Origin: JAGLTA01 sp023142625
GTDB lineage: Bacteria; Patescibacteriota; Patescibacteriia; JAACEG01
NCBI GenBank assembly: GCA_030641665.1
Contig: DAOWHA010000012.1
Coordinates: forward strand, 1-19,197
Length of the DNA: 19,197 bases
Reading direction: 5' to 3'
The position numbers and the translations under genes were made by a program. The notes under the pieces were generated by a model. It searched no databases and had not been told where the DNA came from. It worked only from the letters and a program-made list of their open reading frames with translations. This document shows, piece after piece, positions 14,685 through 19,197 of this stretch. Position 1 is the stretch's first letter, and each line of letters begins with the position of its first letter.

Positions 14685-14824
14685 GTTGGTTCCATAGTCC
14701 CGATAGGGCTGTGGAACCTAAATGCAAAAGTTATTACGCAACAAGTCTTTAAGTTTTTACATAAAGGTTCCACAGCCTCATTTCGTCCGCCGTCGCGGAC
14801 TCAATTTTGGACTATGGAACCAAC
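14685..14824. repeat. 140-bp nested inverted-repeat element between yggU and ruvB
   Basis: The ends are a perfect 16-bp inverted repeat, GTTGGTTCCATAGTCC (14685-14700) and GGACTATGGAACCAAC (14809-14824). Inside is a second perfect 13-bp pair, GGCTGTGGAACCT (14707-14719) and AGGTTCCACAGCC (14765-14777), and a 6-bp hairpin GTCCGC/GCGGAC (14785-14800). The four arms are variants of one 10-mer, GGTTCCAYAG, in alternating orientation, so the RNA can fold either as one long stem or as two local hairpins (14688-14718 and 14766-14821). It is more GC-rich than its surroundings. It resembles a miniature inverted-repeat element or a paired palindromic repeat; no clear target-site duplication and no ORF inside. 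Confidence 0.85.
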
Positions 14825-14841
14825 GAGTAAAATAAAAAACA

Positions 14842-15864
14842 ATGAAAAAAATAGAAGATGACAATCGCATTGTTTCAAGCGGCGAAAAAGACGAGGATAA
14901 ATCGTTTGATCTGTCTTTGCGCCCGAAAAATTTAAAAGAATATATCGGGCAGAAAAAGATAAAAGAGAATTTGGAAATTTTTATGCAGGCCGCCTTAAAG
15001 CGCAAGGAGCCGATTGAGCACTTGCTTTTATACGGACCTCCTGGGCTTGGAAAAACAACATTGGCGTATATTATAGCGAACGAAATGAGCGTGAATATTA
15101 AAGTGACCTCAGGTCCTGTTATTGAAAAAACTGGCGATTTAGCTGCTATTTTAACTAATTTGCAGGAAAGGGATATTCTTTTTATTGACGAAATTCATCG
15201 CTTAAATAAAACAATTGAAGAAATTCTTTATCCTGCAATGGAAGATTACGCCCTTGATATTATTATCGGGCAGGGACCTTCCGCGCGCACGCTTCGGCTT
15301 GATCTGCCGAAATTTACGATTATAGGAGCGACCACAAGAATAGGGTTGATTTCTTCGCCGTTGCGCGATCGTTTCGGCGACACATATCATCTTAATTTTT
15401 ACAATAATAAAGAAGTTGAGAAAATTGTTGCAAGAAGCGCTGATATTTTGAATATTGAAACCGAGGAAAAAGCTGTAAGCGAAATCGCAAAACGATCCCG
15501 CAAGACCCCGCGTGTTGCCAATCGGCTCTTGAAACGGGTTCGCGATTTTGCCGAAGTTAAATTTGACGGCATAATTACAGAAGCCGTGAGCAGGCATTCA
15601 CTGAACGCTTTAGAGGTAGACGAACTTGGATTAGATGAGGTTGATAGGCGCATTTTACAAGTTATTATTGAAAAATTCAACGGCGGACCTATTGGTGTTA
15701 ATACTTTGGCAGCTGCGACATTTGAGGAAACAAGGACAATTGAAGAGATATACGAGCCGTTTTTAATGCAGATCGGTTTCCTGCACAGAACGCCTCAAGG
15801 CCGCGTCGCAACCGAAGCCGCCTACGAGCATTTAGGCGTTAAGTTTGCAAAAAAATTATTTTGA
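14842..15864 (+). CDS. ruvB: Holliday junction branch migration ATPase RuvB
   Basis: RuvB is the hexameric AAA+ motor that, with RuvA, drives branch migration of Holliday junctions. The 340-residue protein is complete: SLRPKNLKEYIGQ (25-37), Walker A GPPGLGKTT (65-73), Walker B DILFIDEIH (111-119), sensor 1 IGATTR (161-166), arginine-finger segment SPLRDRFG (172-179), sensor 2 TPRVANRLLKRVRDF (222-236), and the C-terminal winged helix with GGPIGVNTLAAAT and GFLHRTPQGRVAT. The start at ATG 14842 fits the acidic N-terminal leader common in the family, though no Shine-Dalgarno sequence precedes it. The gene lies 17 bases after the 140-bp inverted-repeat element, which could affect its expression. 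ruvA and ruvC are not in the window. Confidence 0.98.
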   Translation: MKKIEDDNRIVSSGEKDEDKSFDLSLRPKNLKEYIGQKKIKENLEIFMQAALKRKEPIEHLLLYGPPGLGKTTLAYIIANEMSVNIKVTSGPVIEKTGDLAAILTNLQERDILFIDEIHRLNKTIEEILYPAMEDYALDIIIGQGPSARTLRLDLPKFTIIGATTRIGLISSPLRDRFGDTYHLNFYNNKEVEKIVARSADILNIETEEKAVSEIAKRSRKTPRVANRLLKRVRDFAEVKFDGIITEAVSRHSLNALEVDELGLDEVDRRILQVIIEKFNGGPIGVNTLAAATFEETRTIEEIYEPFLMQIGFLHRTPQGRVATEAAYEHLGVKFAKKLF

Positions 15865-15866
15865 TT

Positions 15867-16091
15867 ATGTCTTTTTCTTTATCAATTTTACTGCTTCCAT
15901 ATTTTATTTTTTTAGCGATATTTTTTATATTCGTGTTTTTTAATTTTTACCATCTTTTTCGCTTCGGATTTAGGAGCCTGTTAGTTGATTTTATCGCGGC
16001 GCTGTTCTGTATCGGGATAGCATCAATTTTAACAGTGTCGTTTTTAAATATTGCGGAAATTGACTGGAATATCGCGATAAATTTGTTTTAA
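15867..16091 (+). CDS. Small two-helix membrane protein of unknown function
   Basis: A 74-residue hydrophobic protein with two predicted transmembrane segments: about 4-27 (LSILLLPYFIFLAIFFIFVFF) and about 40-62 (FIAALFCIGIASILTVSFLNI), joined by a basic loop (YHLFRFGFRSLL) that probably faces the cytoplasm. I do not recognise a family. The start is ATG 15867, two bases after the ruvB stop; TTG at 15861 would add two codons and overlap ruvB. It ends two bases before the PH-domain gene, so both are likely in one operon with ruvB and cysS and may form a membrane complex with the PH-domain protein; this last point is inference from order. Confidence 0.75.
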   Translation: MSFSLSILLLPYFIFLAIFFIFVFFNFYHLFRFGFRSLLVDFIAALFCIGIASILTVSFLNIAEIDWNIAINLF

Positions 16092-16093
16092 AT

Positions 16094-16660
16094 ATGTTTA
16101 ATAAAGATAAGCTTCCAAACCAATTAGACGATGAAAAAACGATTTTAATTTTGCGAAGGCATTGGTTTATATTTTTTAAATCAATTCTGCTTTTCGCATT
16201 TTTGGCTATTACGCCGGTCATTTTTCTTACTATAATTAATAATTTTATAATCGGAATTTTAGAGCATTATTTTTTCGCGCCATTTATTTTATTGCTGTTT
16301 AGCGCGTATTATTTGGGAATTTGGCTTTTTTTGTTCGCGAATTTTATAGACTATCATTTAGATGTTTGGATAGTGACAAATGTGAGAATTTTAAATATAG
16401 AGCAAAAAGGGCTTTTCTCTCGCGTTATTTCCGAGCAGAAGATAGAAAAAATACAAGATATCACCTCGGAGGTGCATGGCATAATTCCGACTTTTTTAGA
16501 TTACGGAGATGTGCATATTCAGACCGCTGGAACTCAGCAGAGATTTATTTTTAGAAAAGTTCCGCATCCGGCAGACACGCGCAAGAAGATTTTAATATTA
16601 GTTAAAGAGACCAAGCGTTTTAAGAAAATATTAAAAGGAGAAGACAAAATCAAGATATGA
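16094..16660 (+). CDS. Membrane protein with a bacterial PH (YdbS-like) domain
   Basis: A 188-residue protein with two membrane segments (about 28-52 and 62-86) and a C-terminal bacterial PH-like domain (about 89-170). The domain is recognised by DVWIVTNVRILNIEQKGLFSR, EQKIEKIQDITSEVHG, LDYGDVHIQTAG and VPHPADTRKKI, which is the pattern of the bPH2/YdbS family. Function is unknown; such domains usually mediate assembly or anchoring at the membrane rather than lipid binding. The N-terminus LPNQLDDEKTILILRRHW is typical for the group. Its TGA overlaps the cysS ATG (ATGA at 16657), implying translational coupling with cysS. Confidence 0.88.
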   Translation: MFNKDKLPNQLDDEKTILILRRHWFIFFKSILLFAFLAITPVIFLTIINNFIIGILEHYFFAPFILLLFSAYYLGIWLFLFANFIDYHLDVWIVTNVRILNIEQKGLFSRVISEQKIEKIQDITSEVHGIIPTFLDYGDVHIQTAGTQQRFIFRKVPHPADTRKKILILVKETKRFKKILKGEDKIKI

Positions 16661-18084
16661 GAAAACTGTTTTTATACAATACATTAAGCAGAAAAAAAGA
16701 AGAATTTACGCCAATCAAAAAAGGCGAAGTCGGACTGTATACTTGCGGCCCGACTGTTTATGATTACGCGCATATCGGCAATCTGCGGACATATATTTTT
16801 GAAGACATTTTAAAGCGCGTCTTGATTTATAATGGTTATAAAGTTAAGCATATTATGAACATTACGGATGTCGGGCATCTTACTGGCGATCGGGATATGG
16901 GAGAGGATAAGCTGGAAAAAGGAGCAAAAAGAGAAGGAAAGACCGCTTGGGAAATTGCGGAATTTTACACGAAAGCGTTTAAGGATGATATAAAAAAATT
17001 GAATATTATTGAACCGAATGTTTGGTGCAAGGCGACCGATTATATCCTCGAGCAAATTAAGATGATTAAAAAATTGGAAGAGAAAAATTATGCTTATAAA
17101 ATCAGCGACGGCATCTATTTTGACACTTCAAAGTTTAGAGATTACGCAAAACTAAGCCGCCAGAATTTAGAAAAACTGCAAGAGGGGGCGCGAGTAGAAA
17201 AAAATTTAGAAAAAAGAAATCCAACCGATTTTGCGCTTTGGAAATTTAGCCCGAAAAATGAAAAACGACAGATGGAATGGGACAGCCCTTGGGGAATCGG
17301 TTTTCCCGGCTGGCATATTGAATGCTCCGCGATGAGCATAGAATGTTTAGGTGGTCAGCTTGATATTCATTGCGGCGGAATTGACCATATTGATGTCCAT
17401 CATACTAATGAAATCGCGCAGAGCGAGGCGGCAACAGGCAAAAAGTTTTTTAATTATTGGATGCACGGCGCGTTTCTGAATATCGCCGGCGGCAAAAAAA
17501 TGGCAAAAAGCGAGGAGAATTTTTTAATTTTGGAAAATGTGCTTATTAAAAAAGGGTATCTTCCACTAATCTATCGCTTTGCGGCTCTGCAAACTCATTA
17601 TCGAAAGCCGATGGAGTGGAGCGAGGAAGTAATGGATAATGCGCAATGCGCATTAAATCGTTTAAATAGCCGAGTAAGATATCTTTACCAAATAATAACG
17701 GACAAAAAATTACAGACCGATGATATTGACAAAGAGTTTAAAGAAAAATTTTTAAAAGTTATCAATAATGATTTGAATATGCCGCAAGGATTGGCGGTCG
17801 CGCAGGAATTGTTAAAATCTGATTTGCCAAATAAAGAAAAATTAGCTACGATTTTGGATTTTGACAAGGTTTTTGGGTTAAGTTTAAAAAAAAGAATGAC
17901 AAAAGTAATAAAGAATGAGTTTATAGAAAAAGATATAGAAAATTTAATTATTAAAAGAAAAGAAGCGCGAGCGGAAAAAAATTGGGCGGAAGCGGACAGG
18001 TTGCGAAAAGAGATAGAAAAAAGCGGATACATTATTAAGGATACAAAAAGCGGAATGGAAATTACTAAAAATTTGACAATGTAA
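16657..18084 (+). CDS. cysS: Cysteinyl-tRNA synthetase
   Basis: Class I aminoacyl-tRNA synthetase that charges tRNA(Cys). The 475-residue protein is complete. Zinc and cysteine-binding residues are visible: C30 in YTCGPTVYDYAHIGN, C223 in GWHIECSAMS, and H248 and E252 in HHTNEIAQSEA. The nucleotide-binding motifs are HIGN (39-42) and KMAKS (281-285), the latter a KMSKS variant. HCGGIDHIDVHHTNE and THYRKPMEWSEE are further family blocks. The anticodon-binding helical domain fills the C-terminal third and ends with the AEADRLRKEIEKSGY signature. The start overlaps the PH-domain gene stop. The last codons contain the TTGACA of the downstream toxin-antitoxin promoter. Confidence 0.98.
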   Translation: MRKLFLYNTLSRKKEEFTPIKKGEVGLYTCGPTVYDYAHIGNLRTYIFEDILKRVLIYNGYKVKHIMNITDVGHLTGDRDMGEDKLEKGAKREGKTAWEIAEFYTKAFKDDIKKLNIIEPNVWCKATDYILEQIKMIKKLEEKNYAYKISDGIYFDTSKFRDYAKLSRQNLEKLQEGARVEKNLEKRNPTDFALWKFSPKNEKRQMEWDSPWGIGFPGWHIECSAMSIECLGGQLDIHCGGIDHIDVHHTNEIAQSEAATGKKFFNYWMHGAFLNIAGGKKMAKSEENFLILENVLIKKGYLPLIYRFAALQTHYRKPMEWSEEVMDNAQCALNRLNSRVRYLYQIITDKKLQTDDIDKEFKEKFLKVINNDLNMPQGLAVAQELLKSDLPNKEKLATILDFDKVFGLSLKKRMTKVIKNEFIEKDIENLIIKRKEARAEKNWAEADRLRKEIEKSGYIIKDTKSGMEITKNLTM

Positions 18085-18101
18085 TACAGTTGTAATACAA
18101 T
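18073..18101 (+). promoter_or_regulatory. Promoter and operator-like palindromes of the toxin-antitoxin operon
   Basis: TTGACA (18073-18078), a 17-base spacer and TACAAT (18096-18101): an almost ideal promoter whose -35 lies within the end of cysS. Two copies of the palindrome TGTAATACA (18080-18088 and 18091-18099), 11 bases apart and so on the same helix face, fill the spacer and overlap the -10. This is the expected layout for autorepression by a dimeric ribbon-helix-helix antitoxin. Confidence 0.75.
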
Positions 18102-18130
18102 TAAAGTGTAATTTATAAAATTTTGAAAAT

Positions 18131-18358
18131 ATGAGGCAAGTTTTAAGTGTTTCGCTTTCAAGCCAAACAATACAATTTATTAAAAAGAGAGTTAGGCAGC
18201 AAAAGTTTAATTCCGTGAGCGGTTATATTAAACATTTGCTTGAATTAGACGATGATTTAATATCAGAAAAAGAACTTTTAGAGTCAATCAAGGAGGCTGG
18301 GCAAGATTACAAAAAAGGCAGATTAAAAACCCTAAAATCATTGAAAGATTTAATGTAA
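18131..18358 (+). CDS. Ribbon-helix-helix-type antitoxin
   Basis: A 75-residue protein that pairs with the RelE/ParE-like gene 7 bases downstream. The N-terminus VLSVSLSSQTIQFIKKRV (a short strand, then a helix) and VSGYIKHLLELDDD fit a CopG/ParD-type ribbon-helix-helix DNA-binding domain; the C-terminal part (EKELLESIKEAGQDYKKGRLKTLKSLKDLM) should be the extended helix that wraps the toxin. Such antitoxins neutralise the toxin and repress their own promoter. A strong promoter with two palindromes lies just upstream. The exact antitoxin subfamily is uncertain because these proteins are short and divergent. Confidence 0.8.
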   Translation: MRQVLSVSLSSQTIQFIKKRVRQQKFNSVSGYIKHLLELDDDLISEKELLESIKEAGQDYKKGRLKTLKSLKDLM

Positions 18359-18365
18359 AAATAGA

Positions 18366-18641
18366 ATGATTGTAAAAAAAATATTATATACTGATAAATT
18401 TCATCGCAGATTTAGTAAATTACCTGAATATATTCAAAAAATTGCTGATAAAAAAGTTATCAAATTCAGGGGAAATCCGCTTCATTTATCTTTGCGGTTG
18501 CATCAATTGCATGGGAAATTAAAGGGCATTTGGTTTATTGCCATAAATAAAAATTATAGGATAATATTTGAGCGGCAAGAAAACGGGGATATTGTTTTTA
18601 TCTCTATCGGCAGGCATGATATTTATAAATATTTGAAATAA
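18366..18641 (+). CDS. RelE/ParE-family toxin
   Basis: A 91-residue basic protein of the RelE/ParE superfamily; RelE-type members are ribosome-dependent mRNA endonucleases, ParE-type members inhibit gyrase. Visible blocks are KKILYTDKFHRRFSKLP (N-terminal strand and helix), LHQLHGKLKGIWFIAINKNYRIIFE (the central sheet with the basic YRI stretch), and FISIGRHDIYKYL (C-terminal strand and terminal helix). The GRHDIY end and HGKLKG block favour the RelE/YafQ-like side, so mRNA cleavage is the likelier activity, but the two subtypes cannot be separated here with certainty. It follows the antitoxin gene in the usual order and is intact. dnaX starts 10 bases after its stop. Confidence 0.87.
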   Translation: MIVKKILYTDKFHRRFSKLPEYIQKIADKKVIKFRGNPLHLSLRLHQLHGKLKGIWFIAINKNYRIIFERQENGDIVFISIGRHDIYKYLK

Positions 18642-18651
18642 GTTTAATTTT

Positions 18652-19197
18652 ATGCAGGTATTATATCGAAAATACCGCCCGATGAATTTTGCGGAAGTCG
18701 TTGGGCAGGAACATATAAAACAGATTATAACGAATGAAATAAAGGTGGGCAAAGTAGCTCATAGTTTTTTGTTTTTTGGTCCGCGCGGGGTAGGGAAAAC
18801 GACTTTGGCGCGCATCATTTCAAAATCGCTGAATTGCGAGAAAAGAAAAGACAGCGAATTTGAGCCGTGCAATGAATGCGCAAGCTGCAAGTCAATAAAT
18901 ACTGGAAGCGATCTGAATATCATAGAGATAGATGCGGCATCGCATACTGGAGTTGATAATGTGCGCGAAAATATAATTTCGGTTTCAAGGGTGGCGGTTA
19001 ATCCGAATAAGCATAAAGTGTTTATTATTGACGAAGTTCATATGCTGTCAACCTCGGCGTTCAACGCTTTATTAAAAACGCTTGAAGAGCCGCCGAAAAA
19101 TGTTGTTTTTATTTTAGCCACCACTGAAATTTATAAAGTTCCGCAGACTATTATTTCACGGTGTCAGAGGTTTGATTTTCAAAAAATCGCTTTAGAA
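18652..19197 (+). CDS. dnaX: DNA polymerase III subunits gamma/tau (partial, N-terminal 182 codons)
   Basis: The N-terminal AAA+ domain of the clamp-loader ATPase, which loads the beta clamp during replication; the gene continues past the right edge. The first residues MQVLYRKYRPMNFAEVVGQEH are the family start. Walker A is GPRGVGKTT (43-51), the zinc-binding cysteines are C62, C73, C76 and C79, Walker B is IIDEVHML (125-132), and the sensor 1 region LATTE (155-159) and SRC arginine finger (169-171) are present. The ATG at 18652 is only 10 bases after the toxin stop with no terminator between, so transcripts from the toxin-antitoxin promoter may read into it; I see no separate promoter in the gap. 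Confidence 0.96.
   Translation, partial: MQVLYRKYRPMNFAEVVGQEHIKQIITNEIKVGKVAHSFLFFGPRGVGKTTLARIISKSLNCEKRKDSEFEPCNECASCKSINTGSDLNIIEIDAASHTGVDNVRENIISVSRVAVNPNKHKVFIIDEVHMLSTSAFNALLKTLEEPPKNVVFILATTEIYKVPQTIISRCQRFDFQKIALE

Noticed and set aside
14826..14830. AGTAA on both sides of the 140-bp element as a target-site duplication
   Set aside because: The copies are not directly adjacent to the terminal repeats (three bases away on the left, one on the right) and such a short AT-rich word recurs by chance.
15202..15680. Two minus-strand ORFs over 90 codons within ruvB
   Set aside because: They lie entirely inside ruvB, which is unambiguous, and show no independent signals.

Overview
The window is AT-rich bacterial DNA, tightly packed, with several one-base or four-base gene overlaps (ATGA at 181, 1404 and 16657; TAATG at 10059-10063). 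Gene content and style suggest a Candidate Phyla Radiation (Patescibacteria, Parcubacteria-like) genome: UvrD-type helicases with extra domains, small PH-domain membrane proteins, a surface protein with AWYVNP/GRP repeats, a bifunctional sugar-phosphate isomerase and many small unknown proteins. This is inferred from protein style; no rRNA is present to confirm it.

Layout. 1-3881 (+): tail of an extradiol-dioxygenase-like (AmmeMemoRadiSam B type) gene, fmt with an unusual N-terminal extension, and a UvrD/PcrA-like helicase with a DEDDh exonuclease inside it, all overlapping and probably one operon. 3902-6733 (-): gatB followed by a MacB/FtsX-type ABC permease. 6734-7112: an unlisted 51-codon ORF with a promoter-like -35, a run of ten G at its ribosome-binding position and a terminator. 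7147-8788 (-): a winged-helix Fic protein whose motif has Gln in place of the catalytic His, behind a promoter region full of half-site repeats, and a small membrane-anchored unknown. 8853-11173 (-): a YibE/F-like membrane protein, then a class 1A dihydroorotate dehydrogenase gene, then a second partial copy of the yibE/F 3' end, so pyrD lies between direct repeats. 11300-13959 (+): a secreted repeat protein (two AWYVNP/GRP repeats around calcium-binding-like repeats, then DKNYY-type repeats) and a phosphoglucose/phosphomannose isomerase. 14011-14379 (-): a self-contained 80-codon unknown gene with promoter, strong ribosome-binding site and terminator. 14395-19197 (+): a YggU/DUF167 protein, a 140-bp nested inverted-repeat element, ruvB, a small membrane protein, a PH-domain membrane protein, cysS, a ribbon-helix-helix/RelE-type toxin-antitoxin pair with its own promoter and operator-like palindromes, and the start of dnaX.

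The core is housekeeping: translation (fmt, gatB, cysS), recombination and replication (UvrD-like, ruvB, dnaX), pyrimidine and sugar metabolism. The accessory signals most worth a second look are the helicase-exonuclease fusion, the G-tract small ORF, the repeat-flanked pyrD, the variant Fic gene with its half-site cluster, and the 140-bp element upstream of ruvB. I saw no CRISPR array, tRNA, rRNA or transposase gene.
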